Positions 11,488 to 26,200 of a stretch of DNA of 64,000 bases are shown here, in pieces (the first letter of the stretch is position 1; each line of letters begins with the position of its first letter). Made by a program: the position numbers and the translations under genes. The notes under the pieces were generated by a model. It made no database searches and had not been told where the DNA came from. It saw only the letters and a list, made by a program, of their open reading frames with translations. The DNA comes from Hymenolepis diminuta. Taxonomy: Eukaryota; Platyhelminthes; Cestoda; Cyclophyllidea; Hymenolepididae. The stretch lies in contig CAADRB010000034.1 in NCBI GenBank assembly GCA_900708905.1, forward strand, positions 967,379 to 1,031,378, written 5' to 3'.

Positions 11488-14400
11488 CTCTTCCTTATCT
11501 GTTAGATTTACTGAATAAAGTTTCACTTAAACCACTCTTCCCACAAATAAAAAATATCTTATTTAAGGGTCAACATGTACATCAGATAGGATAATAATGA
11601 GATATATGTGGACAAATTAATGGACTAGTATAAGAGTTAATTTATTCTATCTACACACCTTAGTTGACTCCTGCGTAAAATGTACTTTGATCCCGAAGAA
11701 AGCTTAAATTTACCTACTTTACATATTTCCAAATAAGATATTTTCCTCTGGATTCCCTTAGGAAAATGTATTTAATTTATCTTCAACAAAAAATATGCTT
11801 TTTTCAATATATTTGTGATCTGTCGTTTAATTAGTTGGCGGAAATTTGATCTTAAAATCGGATATAGGAGGAAGCTGAATTGCAAGTCGAATAAAAACTT
11901 TGACTTACACACAACCACAATTTCTCTTATGAACTGGATGGATCAAAATTCCTTAAGGAAGTTTAACTTCACCAAGTCGTCCCTGAATTAAGGGGAGCCT
12001 GGTAGTTGTGCTAAATAAAAAGCAAAAGAATTTTATTTAGAAGTAGCTTTTAAGACTATTAAATTTGTCTATTTTTATTTGGAGTCAGACATGATTTAGT
12101 TTGTGATTACTTAAATATGTTGTCTTTAAAAGAGTAAATGACGTTTAATTAGATTCGCTTAAGTTGATTTGTGATGCGGAGCACTTAACTCTTCATATAA
12201 ATTAAAGTATAGATAAGACACTGGTAAATGCCTATTTTTAACGTTGACGAGTTCTGTCAGTCTACGATTATAACGGCCAAATAAAATATATTTTTCAAAT
12301 TAAAATTTTCTTCTGGTCACCATTCCTACACTTCCCACCGTCGTATGCGCTGTGATCACCTTTCGAAGGTTCACAGACGATTTTGAATGCCTTATCGACT
12401 TCTGACTAAACCATTAATATGTAAATACCCACTTCGTCCCCTTCTCGCACTCTCTCTCGTAGTTACTGTTCCTCTTCCAATAAATTCCGTTTATCACTGT
12501 CTTCTTAGTAAAGATTGGTAGAAGATAGAATGTTTAGCCGAAAGAAGAGCCAGAAGAAATCGGATGCCAACAGTTGCTTCATCTTTACGATGGGCATGAA
12601 CATTTACATGCTTCTTAACTATTAGTAACATAAATCATGTTGACATTTATCATTCTACTATCTTGGAAATAAGACAAAACTCACTCTGTGTTAATCCAAC
12701 CAAGGACACTGTACCTCTAAAGGTGAAAGTTTCACCACCATTGTCCAATTGTTTAAATTTGTTTTTTTCTGCTACTAGACAAATTGTGATCGGGTTAAGT
12801 CGGGCTAGATTAAAAATGCACCTAAATTCTAACATCGAATAGGATTTGTACAATCTTGTTTTGAAAGATATGTTCTAAGTGATTATTCCCAAAAATTTTA
12901 AAGAATATATATTTTCAAGACCAAAGAGATCCTAGCCACAATCAGAGATATTATTTTTAGAATTGAAGATCCCAATTTTCTTTTTTCTTCTCCCTAAACA
13001 TTGTATTTGAGGCTTTGTTCAAATAAACTGGAGCACTATTTAATAACAAAAGCTTTAATCTAAAGAAAGTACAATAAAAATAGTCTTTTTCATTCTCGGA
13101 TCATCAAATTCTGAAATTGACCCATTTAAGACTACATATTCCGCTACGGCGTATTTTAAAACGAAGATATAAACCATTATCACGTTCTGATCGACGTTAG
13201 TATATTGGCTGACAGTAGACACTGTAGAAGACACACATTCAAATATTCTATGTATTGTATTATTATAGATTATTGTATAACGATGCTTTGTGCAGGTAAT
13301 GAAAACATTTTGGTAAAAGTCAGACTTCCATTCTGCCTTTATTACAGCACATTATTAACCAAAAATGTTAAAATTTGACCAAATGGATTGCAAAAATACC
13401 TTTGCGGCTAATGATAGAGGAATTAAATTCAGTATGTACAGATCTATAATAAAAGTTTAAGTTTTTTTCCCTAAAAATTTGAACCATCTAGATTTTTATT
13501 TAATTATTCACATAATATATTTTTAGGTAATTGGATTCACCCATATTCAGTTGATTCGACTACAATAGAGATTAATCTTCATTATTATAAATACGAGAAT
13601 GCACTTCATCGGCAAAATCATCAATAAATATTGCGATTATCCTTCTAATTACGACCGTATTTTAATAACACTGTGAATGAAATGGTCATAAAAGTGATTA
13701 GATGATCCGTATGAAAAGCAGTGGGTTTATTAATGCGATGACGATAAACGCCGACTGGAAAATTTTAAGTGGACAGAGCCAAGATATATGTTCACCTTCA
13801 ATCCAATGAATGATTCTTTTTGAAAGTGAAAAAGCCTAAATTTTTTGGAAAATTTAAATTTTGGCAAATAATATGTTGTGGAATGTCAAAACAAAACATA
13901 AAAGAAAATGAGTGATTTATTTTATTATTCATGAAAAACTTTATTATAGATAATTAAAATAATTCACGAGAGAAATGTTCACTGATGGTGTGCTGGTATA
14001 ATTAATGATCACGGAGAGTAAATATGGCATATTATTTTAATTAGCAACGTATAACAAAATAATTTAATTTATAGTAAATGAAATTATATCTCTTTGGCTC
14101 AATAACTCCCAGTTAGAGATATAAATTTTTAAGAGGCGGACAAGACTCAGGTAGCCAATAAATAATGCGAGTGGACACAAATCCGATAGGAGAAATTATG
14201 TAAGTTGTAACAATACGATATCATTTCCAAATATCCGATAGATGTCAAAATTCATAAAATGAGATTTAGCTTCCAAAATGAGGATTTTTTAATACAAAAT
14301 GTAAAGCATATGAGTAGAAAATACCCATGAAAACTATTATTTCACATTTCGGTTTCGAAAATGTCAACCTGATCCTCAATAATAATGCTTTATTGTATAT

Positions 14401-17400
14401 AATAATAATGTCCATCTGAGAAGCCTCAATACAGGACACTATTTTGTAATAATGTACATAAATAAATATTTATATAATAACACCTTCTCTCAAAATCTCC
14501 CCATATATTTTAATTTCAACCAGAAATTCGTCGCAAAACATTACTTAAATTAAGGAACCTCCTTTCTTTCTATAAAAGTCATTGAATTTATTTGCAAATT
14601 GCTTATTAAAGAATTTTTATACATAATTGGTAGAAAATAAATTTTCTTATATTTACACGGCTCAATAATATGCAATATGAAAATTTCTCCTTGTAAAACT
14701 ATTAAAGAAATGTATTCTCCAAAACCTTTGCCTATTCTATTGTGTTTGATATTTCAAACTTTATCATGAAAGTGGGTTATTAATGTCTAAAGGTCCTTTG
14801 AAGTGATAAAAAACTGGAGAGTTCACATACACTATTGACACGCAAGCATAAATGATCCTGTCTTTATCATGAATCCTACTAAGAGAATGACATTTAAAGT
14901 ACTTTTATAGTTCGGGAGAATTGTTAACAAAAAATTTGGAGAAAACTGAGACAATTTAATCAAACATAAGATCCAAAACTGCTCTTTAATAAATAACACA
15001 TTTGAGCCTTTCATTTTTAGCAGCTCCTAGTTCCCGAAATAAAAGTCTTACTCTTCATCAACTGATACATCAGTAAGGCTGTTTTGGATAATATCCTTAT
15101 AATTTTTTATTTGCATCTGGATCATATTCAAACTCATTAATTTGTATTTTAAGGATTTTGAAGATGAATTGGGTAAGTAAATATCCGATATTTCAGTTTT
15201 AATGTTCATAAATTTTAAAAATTTTCTTGCATCACCATGGGGATTACTTGTTGTTTTACTTTGACATTAATTCACGATGTTCTTGATGTTTCATCAAAAT
15301 TAACTCGTTCATTTCCTGTTTTCTTCAAAATAAGTTCAAATTCATCGACGATGTTTTCTGAACAAATTTTAAAATTTTCAGCTCTTTTCAACTTTTATTG
15401 TCACCAACTTTTACGCTCCGCACATCTACATCCCAACTAGAACGAAGGAACGCGTTTTCGTAGTTATGGCAAAATTTCATTACAGTTCAACTCGACCTTT
15501 GCACAGTAAATCGTAACTCATATTAGTTAACATATGCAATACAAGAGCCAATCACTATTTCTATAATGTTAAGCTCGAAATCTAAAGAAAAGAATTGTTA
15601 TTCTAACAGCAATAAATTTAAGTAATAGAAATGGATTGATGAAGTAGTTCCGTAATTTTTATTATAGTTGTTAACGAAGCAGTCTTTGGCGAACAATATT
15701 TCTGCTAATAAGACTTACAGCATCATCCCGTTCCGGGTCCATGCTTTTTCAGTTTTCACACTGTACTGACTATCACAACGCAGGATTAACAATAAAATTG
15801 AATGGACTCCTTCATTTTTAAACAAAATGAGGCCTTCTGTTATTATGATCCAGTCATCCTTAAAATCTTTCTTAAGCCTCACAATATCCACAGCCATTCT
15901 TGTCTGCGAAAGAAAGGGATAAATTTTAGCTATGCAAAAGGCGAAAATTTCTCATTAATTAAATATTACATGTAATACCGCATTTGGGAGTGTGCACTAA
16001 ATAACGTATATAATAAAATTTAAATATTCTTTTATAAGTTTATGAACTAGGAAATGGTGCATTTTTTCTTGCTATTATTATTATTACTTCGAGCAATACA
16101 ACAATTTTACCAATTTGTAATTATGGGAGGCAAACAGAAGTCCAACAATGATAAAGGAAAGAAGATCGGATTGATGTTGAGAGCAACGAGGTGGTGCTAA
16201 ATATTCTTTATTTTATTTTACACATTTACTTAATGCGTAAGTCATGCCCCGAAATCCAACTTTCATGGTTCTTTTCCTATGTGGATATCCCATGCCCATT
16301 GACTAAATTTTCAATAATTATGGTCAGTCCTGGACCTTCAATTCATTTTTATCCTTAAATAGCTGAGAAGGCAAAATGATGAGATCACTCACCACAGTCA
16401 CAATGAAATAGGACTATTACGCAACGAAAGATCTAGCACGTGTTACCGATTTTCCTTTTTCTTGTTCAACCGTACACATCTCTATTTTACATATGTATAC
16501 AATAATTTACTGTGAAAAGCATGTGAGCAGTAAACTTAAAATAAATCGTGATATTCTTAAATACTTGAAGTATTACTCGTTTGAGTACCATTCGAACAGG
16601 TTCAAGTCACGCTTTTTTCTTCATGGTATAGTAAAAATTTAAAAGCGGTCATATCGTGACATTCCTGCTAAAGTTATAATGGCTAAAATATCTTAATGTT
16701 ATAGACAACGTGGTTGGCGAGCCGTTTTAACGGAGATCATTGAAAGAGTCTATCACATCCTTAATGTCAGTTATAGTTTGATGATTTTAACTAGAAATAT
16801 AAATTTTAGCGTTACTATTTCGCTATGATAACGAGTGTAAATGTTCAATGCCTATCTTTTCATCTTGCTCTATGCTAAAAGGGTACAAAATCCATAAATG
16901 TAAAATCTACGGGCTTTTACAGGCAATTCAGCCGTAACATGCAAATTTTAAGGCCTTACAAAATATTATTTTCGAAAATTAAATTGTATTCTTCGAATAA
17001 TTCTGAGCACAATCCTAAAATATGTTCGAGCCATGTGAGCAATAACATTACTGATCTTGTTTGCCCTGCCATTTAATTTATTCCATTTTCAGGCATCCGA
17101 TAGTAGGCAGATCAATAATAATTCTATCTAACGTCAATACCTCTATTTGATTTCACTTTAAAAATGGTTCAGCCACCTTATTTATTCAACTTGCGCATAA
17201 TTCATTGACCCAATAAAATGTCCTACCAGTGGTTTCGATAGCCAATCTCAACTTTCACTGACTTAGTCCAGGATGAGTCTTTTTCATATGTTAATCGAAA
17301 TCTGATCCTAATTAATTATTAGCAAAATACCTCAATGCTTACCTTTCAGTGACCCCGTAACCCTGAACATCTGACTGGGTCATCTTAACCTGGCTTGCTT

Positions 17401-19070
17401 AAACCACTTCAATGTCAGCGAACTGAAACTCAGGCCCTGAGTTTACTTCATACTTGGCTGTCGGCATGCTATATAAACCTTTTACTTTTCATCAATAAGT
17501 AAACCTCAGCAACTCCAGAAATTTTATTAGTACCTTTCTTAAAGGTCTTTGAATATTATCACTTTTCTTCAGTATCTCAAAAAAATATTCTTTTCAACAT
17601 TCCTTTGTCCCTTCCAAATACACAAGCATCCTTAACCTCCAAAAATGTGGTATCTCTGACGCGATTCTTACCAGTTTGATTTATGCAACAAAGGGATCTG
17701 ATGTGTGCTCTAAGATGGTTATCCTGACGATTTAATGCTTTTCTGTGGAACTGAGATTTAAGAACGAATAGAAGAGTTAAACAGTATTTTTTTTAAATGA
17801 GCAGCTCTGATGAATGATCTGCACTGAAATTCGTTTAAGAAGTTACCGAGATTCAGAGTTTGCACTCCGTTCAGATGAAATTTATGTATGATTTGTTAGG
17901 TCACAAGCACGAAGGACAGTTAATGTATATTGATATATCTTTTTTAGGCTGCAATATGACTTTTCCTCCTCTTGCCTTAGGTATCATCGTAGTATATTTC
18001 ATGTTGCATTGATCTATGTATTTAATCTAATATTTACTTCAAGTGGATAGATCTAGCTGTTCTCTGGTGAGTTTCAATAAACAATTTCCTTTTCAAGATA
18101 TGTTCTTTGTAAACCTAATTAAATGAAGACGGTTATAATTTAGGATCTTAAAATCAATATTGGATGGCTAGCTGAAAAGCAAAATACTGACCGAAATCCA
18201 AAAATGAATTACAGAAGATGCAAAGCCCCTTTTATTAGATTTTAAATTATGTAAGGAACTAATATTTCATATACTGAAGATAAATAACAAACGAAAATTG
18301 CATAAAATTTCAACGTACACTTAAGTAGTGTGGTCATTAGCTTTTCTAGAATTAAATATTCATTCAGGGCAAATGTCTAGAGGCATAATATGTAGCGAAC
18401 CCCAAATTCAATTGAATTTACCTCAATTAAACCATTGTGACAAAAACTTCAACATTTAGTGGTAGGATAACATTAATAATTAGAATGAATACTAATCTTG
18501 ACAGTTTGACGAGCCTGACTAAAACTTATCAGAGTAATAGCTGAGTACTTTTAAGATTCACTGTGTAAATTCTGTGAAATTAAATTAGCATTGCATTTTT
18601 TTTATATTTTATAATTATTATTCGGGAAAAAAGTTTTAAACACGGAAAACAGTAAAATAATTAAACAAATGGTGGGAAAGAAATAAGCAACCGGAAGTTG
18701 CTAACTGATTAAGGATATCAAAAATTTTCTGTTCTCATTTTTTTCCTTTTCTTAATGAAAATATTTCATTCTTTCGTGCCATAATATCCCGTCTTTTGAA
18801 TTTGTCACATTTTTCTCCGGCATTTCTGAGAGAGTTTACATTCACGATACCAAGAGCTTTCGGCAACTTAAATTATTGGTCGTGAACTTAAAAGCCATGA
18901 TGCTTACAAAGTTATGGTAAATTAGCCCAAAACGAAATATAATTAATATTCATAATGAAAATGATTTAAGTTAATACTAAATGTTCAGTAGAAAACTGCG
19001 GATAGGTCAAATTACAGTAGAAGTACTAAAACCTCCCCATTTGACTTTCTTCTACACACAATAAATATAT
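11488..19070. other. Long AT-rich stretch with no recognised gene
   Basis: Open frames are all near 60-67 codons and AT-driven (for example 12650-12853 -, 15237-15440 +, 15715-15897 -). A somewhat C/T-rich patch lies at 12310-12490. A TATATAAA-type element lies near 17470 in a less AT-rich patch (17340-17500), without a gene attached. Bases 16598-16617 combine a B-box-like GGTTCAAGTC with a run of T, but no A box precedes it. Confidence 0.5.
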
Positions 19071-19074
19071 ATAT

Positions 19075-20252
19075 GGGGTGCGTAAGGTATCTAAGCACAC
19101 CAATATTTTTGTAATTTAAACTAGCCCGATAATAATTAATGTACTTTTATATTAGAAGATCTCATGGCAGATACTACTATAAGACACACTGTAACAGTGT
19201 TTACAGAAGCGAAACAGGAATTTAGAAATCACAATATTTCCTATAGTCGTTGCATCTTCCTTTTGGAAAATTAGAGAGGAGTTGCTGAATGAAAACAATG
19301 GAGATAAATTGGCCACCTCGAGGAAGAGAAAAGAGCATTGACAACGCTCCACTAACTCACTTAGAACATTCGAGTTTGTGAGAGGAGTGCATGGCATGGC
19401 ACGATGAACGAAACTCGTGGGAAGTCAATGCGCGACATCTTACCAAAGGCCTTCGAATGTCTGAAGGAGCAATAATATATAAGGAATGTTGTTCATCATG
19501 GCCTCGGATACGAATCTCTTTCGCTCTAAAGTGAGGTCAGTTTATGTGGATAAAAGGAAGTTTAGAGAATCGTCTAATGAGTGCAAAATGGCTGTTAAAA
19601 AATTGCAGCTGCCGGAAGGAGAGGAGTGTCTTTGGTGTTTCCCAGGATGAAAAGGTGAAGCGAAGAAATGATAGGTGGCTGGATATATGTGGGCGGACTC
19701 TACTGAGATTCTAGCAACTGTTATGTATGTGCACGAAGTTTCCACCAACAGTGATGGTTTTCAGTGTTGTTGTTGTTTTCAGCAGTGGAGGACAATTCAT
19801 GACTCCTCCATTTTTTCCACAGAGTCTTGGGGTCAATGTAGATACAGATGCCTATGTGGAGACTCTTCAAACCACTGTTAAGCCGCCTTGGGTGGACACT
19901 GTAACTAATGGAGGAAGACCATTTGCCTTCAAACAAGATTCGACTCCATCTCATAAAGCTCTCAAAGCCCAGGATTATTTGATGGTCGAGAATTTTCATT
20001 ATCATGTCCAATACACCGAACTTATGGCCGCCTCCTAACTGTTCACCAGCCCCTAAAGCTTTAGATTATTACATGTAGGGTGGGGCGGAGTGAGGTGTGG
20101 TCAAAAAGGAAGTTAATAAATATCTCCATAACACTGAATTCTCCTCTCTGGTGGAAACAATAGTCTGAGGAATGGAGGACATCAATAAAGACTACCTGAT
20201 CTGATGAAAGCTTGCAGTCAGCCGCTTTCTGAAGCCGATGGAGGACAAATAG
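19075..20252 (+). mobile_element. Mariner-type DNA transposon remnant
   Basis: The span is defined by the transposase pseudogene inside it plus a candidate 5' end. Bases 19075-19110 (GGGGTGCGTAAGGTATC and following) look like the start of a mariner terminal inverted repeat, directly after a TATATAT run. No inverted partner was found in the first few hundred bases after the transposase region, so the 3' end is probably lost or too diverged to see by eye. The true outer limits are therefore uncertain. Confidence 0.55.
19260..20252 (+). pseudogene. Mariner transposase pseudogene
   Basis: Successive frames on the + strand give recognisable pieces of a Tc1/mariner transposase in order. They are a helix-turn-helix part (SMRDI near 19420, IRNVVHHGLGYESL near 19480-19520), then RRNDRWLDIC near 19650, TKFPPTVMVFSVV near 19730, PPFFPQSLGVN near 19810, KQDSTPSHKA near 19930, a PNLWPP / ALDYY block at about 20010-20075, and a C-terminal EVNKYLHNTEF / SRFLKPMED block to 20252. 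At least three frame changes and several stops break it. The FSDEK segment holding the first catalytic Asp seems deleted (about eight codons before RRNDRWL). The second Asp survives in KQDSTP. The third is Ala, since SPAPKALDYY stands where SPDLNPLDYY is usual. The element is dead. Confidence 0.88.
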
Positions 20253-23200
20253 TATAAAACTTAAATGAGCATTATGCTTATTTGATTCAGTATAAAAAAT
20301 TATAAATTTCAATCATTAACAGTTTCACTTGCTGTTTTTTTAGGTTCGTAAGTTGTGTATTCCGCTGTGGATGAAGAATATAATATACAAAGACGATTGT
20401 TGCGGTGGACTGGGACTACATAGAGGAAGTAAGCCAAGTCACTCATGTAGCTAGATTTGTTTGAAGGTGCCAATTTATTAATATACAAATAGGGTTCTTA
20501 TGAAAACATTTCTTCACATGACGTCAGTTATGTCCGGTTGTCGATGTCTCCCTGTGATGATTGGCAGTTGTGAAGGTATCTATGCTCACACATGGATCGG
20601 CATTGAACGCTTTTGCTGAGGTCTTTTTGTTCTCGTAGTTGTGCATTGGTTTTATGCTAATTCTTAGGTTGCAGCTAGTATATTCACTATATAGTCTTTT
20701 AATGGATATTTATTTGAGTTAGATTGTTAATTTTTCTATTAATAAAATTAGTTGCGCCGATCGTATAAAGAATATTATAATTTACTATTGGTCCGTTCGC
20801 ATGCACAGTTTTTAATGATCAATCAAGCATGTCAATATTGTTCAAAAGACAAAAGGAACAAATGCAAGTATTCTGTCGGAAAATTTTGATATGAAACCTG
20901 TTTAAACCAAAATAACTTTTAAAATCTTAAACCTAAAACTTCTTAACAAGAATTTTTCCAAGAAAGAAAGTTTTCGAAATTGTTGGGTAAAATTTTGGAT
21001 TTGCAGGAATCTATAATTTTACTGTAGTAAAAATGTAGAAAACCGGTGTATCCTCTACCAAGTAAGAGGAAAGAAAATTATTGGAAATAGGAAAACAATA
21101 TCAGAAAAAATTCTCTCAACATGTTTGCAAGTGTTTCTCTGATTTATATTTTATGTTAACCCGAAGAAACTAAATAGCATGCTGGTATTTGAGTATAACT
21201 CCAATCATATCTATGAAGATCTAATAAAAGACATTGAGGAAAATATTATGAAAAAATAAGAGATATTTACCATAACGCCAGAGTATATTGAAGCCCATAT
21301 AATACCAAAAGAATAGGAAAGATTTAGAAGCTAAAGTTCCACGCACAGAACGGCAGGTAAAATTTTACGACACATAAGTAAAATTTTTAGCGTTCATGTC
21401 TACTGATTATGTTGGTGTAGAAAATAAACATGTCTATTTAGACTAAAGCTTAAGGAAGAACGAAGGGAAATCTTTCAAATTTGTATATCTCAGAAAAATT
21501 AGGTTATCAGTGATGAGTTCATTTAAAATTTTGTTTAACTTGAATTGCATCCCATTTTGAGAAAATGAAAATTTTAAAGTCATTGAATCATTTAAGGTGT
21601 TTATGTTCGTCGTTCGTCAAGGTAAGGTTTCTTGATGGATGATCATTCATAAGTATTTTGTCAGAATAGTGAATGTATTGAAAATATTACTATTTCGGAC
21701 TAGACTTGAGTCACATCAACATTTATAACCAGAAAAACACTACCTTTGATTGCTATTTTTTACTCTGGCAGTCAATTTTAGAACCCGTGATATTTTTAAA
21801 GATCATATGGAACGTTTTACAGTTCATTTGATGGTTCTTCTACAGATTAGTAAAAATAATGGTTGGATGTTAGAAAATAGAAATAACAAAAACGATATCT
21901 CCTTGACGATTTCAAAAAAATTGACGACAATAGTTGGTTCATTTTAGGTTTAAAGTGTTTAATCTGTGATTTATGGATTTTTGCCTTCACGGTCTTATTT
22001 ATGTGATTGATTTTGGATCTCTATGGAGTACTCGTCTCTGTGCTTTCTTGAAGGCATCATCTACATGAGTTTTCTGATCAAAATGTGGTTGTGAATATAT
22101 TATTTACGTCACTAATTGCACAGCGATAGGGACGTTTGTTTATTAGATTAACTAGATACTAGCAATACTCTTCCGAGGCCTTTACGGTATTTTGAAGCAA
22201 CATTTGCATTTTTAAACAGTGATTTGTGTAAGATTTGTAATTGTCACTCTTTCATAATACGCTTATTAAGAAATTTGATAATGATATGGATTAACACATG
22301 TAAAACTATTCTTCTTACCAATTTTGAAAATAAATGTCTATGTATCTCGTAACAATTAAATAAAATTAAAGGTCAAAACTTCATATATCATTCTGCCGTT
22401 GATATTTGTATTTACTTCCTATGACTGAACCAAATTCGTTACATTATGTAGCCATATACCAATGAGCATAATATAATACTCTGTAATAAATCTGTCAATG
22501 AATCATTTTTTAAAAATATATTGAATTAGAATAAGATCTTTTAATCTTAAATTGGCCTACATAGACGACTTTCAAATCAGTTTTTAATGATAATCATATC
22601 ATTATTCTTAAACATTGAAATATTTACCAAACTTTATGCTTCATTTTGTGCACTCCTTTATGATGACATTAGTTTAGAATAACCAGTTAGAGGGTTTCCT
22701 CCAATACATTATCTAAAGATATTGTTGCAATAATCTACCTAAAAATGTGTAGATATTGTTGCAATGTTCCCCCTGATAATCAGTGTTATGAGTGGATATC
22801 AGATACATGACCAACAAACTCCCAAAATAGCTCTCTTAAATTTCTTGTTGCAATTCGAAAAAATAATTTTACCGACCTTACAGTTTGATCCTTTCAAAGG
22901 AAATAAAATCTGAAATAAGATCACAATAATTAAATACTAGAAATTTTAATATAACCGATCTTAAAACTAATAATCTCAAACCTTATGAAAAGGATTCCGA
23001 TACGGCAGACACTTAAACATAATCTATTATCCCTAAGTGAATCTTTTAATAAATTCCGGGGTACATGATGGAAATAGGACAAACTTAAACATTATAAATT
23101 TGGCTTAATCTAAGTATCAAAAATATTCATATGTATCTAAATTATATTTAAATTGTACTCTTGTTTAAATTTCTGATGGTATAGACCTAAAAACCAAGGA

Positions 23201-26200
23201 AATATATCATTAATAGTTATTTTAATAATACAAATATAGCAATAGATAAATACATTCATAATATGAAGCATTTCAGCTTCATTGGCTCTCCTCTTTTCTC
23301 TATGTAATGACAAATAAACTTCTTCATCTATTATCTTTAATTTAGATTATGTTAAAAGCCATATGACTGAAAGGTTTCAAAATATCTTCACGATAAATTA
23401 TTGCAATAAAATATTTTAGAAAGAAATGATTCACTTATAAACATATAAAATTATATTTAAGACTGACGCATAGGTAGGTTTTATTTTTAAAAAATAAAGG
23501 AATAAATCTGAAAAAAGTACTTCCTGATTTCTTTATCATTTCTTTAATAATCATTCCTAAAATTGAATACTGATACAAAAGACTTTAATATTTTATCGGG
23601 GGCAATTAAAACAAATGCATAATACATACGATCAGAATCAAACTTAATGATCTTCTTTTTTGATTTCTCATATGAAATTTAATATTTCTTGCTTCCTATT
23701 ATTACTGAACTCTCCTAATGGTAGTTATAAGAGATAAGGAGTTAATTTAATATTTAGTGGTTCGGGCCACGCCAGAGTGAACATTTGTTGTCAGTTGTTT
23801 CACAGGAGAATAAGGAGAATACCTCTTTATTCCGGTGCGCAATATCAGCTATCTGTCTATTCGTGATATTTCTATTGTATTAAAGCATGAAAGTTTGCTA
23901 CTTTCAGGTACGTACTGATTCTAACGAAGGCAAATAATAAATAAACTTAGCAAATAACGGACAAATATTGTATAATAACAGTAGATAATTCAAAAATTAC
24001 AGTGAGTTCAAAGGAATTTTTGACATCATGTTTCAAAAAATGCCTGGAAATCTCGGAGAGTAGTTTTCACTCTTTTATTAACATATTTAATGTTGCCTAA
24101 AAACTGTGAGTTGATTCGCAGTCATTTATGATAAAATAACGACAAAAATAAAGTGCGATTCGTAAAGAGTTGTCATTGGCTAGAAGCATGTCTGTCATTC
24201 TGTTAACTAAAATTACTGGTAGTTCTTATCAGTTATTTTTAAAATCCATGTTTTACAACAGTCACTTTTCATCTTATTTGTGCCTTTTGCATCTAGAAGC
24301 GTAAATCCATAAAGTGACAAAAAAAGAGATTATATCAGTATTGTTATGGTGGAAATTGATAGATTTTTAAGTATTCTCTATGGACAGACTATGCGGTTGT
24401 AAAGGGTTATCTCTAGTCTAACTCGGTAGGATATCATTAAAGTAGCCTTGGCCGAGATTAGCGCTACGTTAATTTATAATGACAAACTGTATAATGAATA
24501 AAGTAATGTGATTTTTCTTTAATCGCTTAAAATTATTAACCTAAAACTTGAAGTTACCGCTTATTCTGTCCGATTTTGATAAGGAACAAACAAGTGTTAA
24601 TTTCGGCAAAAATGTTTTCTGTTTTAGAAGGAGTTAGTCATACTGTACTGTATACACACACCTGTGAAAATCTTATTTTAATAATCAATAATTAATTAAT
24701 AATAATTAATCCATATATTAAATCATAGGAGCTAATAAATAATCAAACTCCACGGATCTCGTCTATTGCATAAACTGTTATAACGTTGCGTCTTTTCTAA
24801 ATGGTAACCCCGATACAACTTGTGCATAAATTTGTTTTTCTTATCAAATCTGCATTTGAATTCCTATAAATTGAAATATCAATGTAGTACCACTTCAAGT
24901 TAATTTCGGGGAGAAATTTTGGGGTAATTTATTCGATCATTTTTTAATTTATCGTGAAGTAGAGAAATTGATTTGTGATTCAATCTATGGATAAATTTTT
25001 CAGAATGGAAAAATGTGCGTAATGGAAAAATTAATGTGTTAGAAAATGCAGTTGTATTCGAAACAACTTGAAACGGAAAATAGTAAACAAGTAATCTTTC
25101 TGTTTTTTTAGAAAAACAATTGCTTATAATGCGCCCAGTTACAACCTCATAACTCATGATCTCAATGTCTTTTTGAATAATGGTAAGGTATTGATAAACA
25201 ATTCTACTGTTAATATTATCTAATGTAAGATCCTCAACTTCATAAACTTTCCAGTACCCATTTGGAATAAATGGAGTCTCCCCGGGCAGAATTAAAGATC
25301 CTCCACCCTTCTTATTGGCTAAACTTGGCCAGTATTGTTAATCATCTTAATTGGATATTCTTAATAATCTTTCTTTTAAAATTTTCAGGCTTTATAATCT
25401 ATGGTTTAAAAGTGTTGATATGTAAGTGTATTTGAAAGATTGCATAAAAAGTCATAGTGTGGCCTTTGCAAAATCGACAACAGTGGAGCTGGCTTTAAAT
25501 TAGTGTTTTCTACTAAAAATGACGAAATTTATCACTGATACTTAAATGGCAAATTATTACTAGCAGAAATCTATTTTAAAATGAAATGGAAAGTTTCGAC
25601 AAATCAAAGAGAAGTACTATTATTCACAATAAAAAATTTTATACTTTTGGCCATAGGAAGGAAATAATGGTGGTTAACAGAAATGACAAAGAAGAGGGAA
25701 TTAAAAAGATACTGAGAACCCGATACAAGGATCAAAGCCCTACTTCATTTGGTCTTGATTTCGGGTTCGGGCAAATTGTTCATACTTGCATTTCATCAGC
25801 TTAAAAGCTTCAACATATCAAATAAGAGATAACCAAAAAATTTTAAGTTAAAAATATAGAATGAAACAGGACTTCTAGCACGAAAGGCAAACTTGTAAGT
25901 TTTTCATACAATTGATTGAGAAAAATTATAAACTAAGATGTAACAATGATAATTTTTATTCGTATAAAGTCGCTTTGAGTTACAACTCCATAGCAGAAAT
26001 ATTCCCATGATTACCATGTCTAAGATAATCAAGGCCTTGATTTGCCCTACACCAAATAAAAATTACAAGCAGATTTAACTATTTAAAAAGTTAATTTCCG
26101 TTTCACCTTCGATTATCATTGAAACATTAATTAATTTTCCGAAATTTAAGGGCAGTTCCAAATTATGGATTGAAAAATTTAAAGGAATTGTGCACTAAAG

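Noticed and set aside
16598..16617. B-box-like GGTTCAAGTC followed by a T run
   Set aside because: There is no A box at the required distance and no cloverleaf pairing, so it is not a tRNA gene.
17808..17835. CTGATGA followed by GAAA, suggesting a hammerhead ribozyme core
   Set aside because: The bases between do not form the required stem II and no matching stem I or III is visible.
20560..20595. GAAGGTATCTATGCTCACAC, similar to the candidate mariner terminal repeat at 19075-19110
   Set aside because: It is in direct, not inverted, orientation, so it cannot be the matching 3' terminal repeat of the same element.
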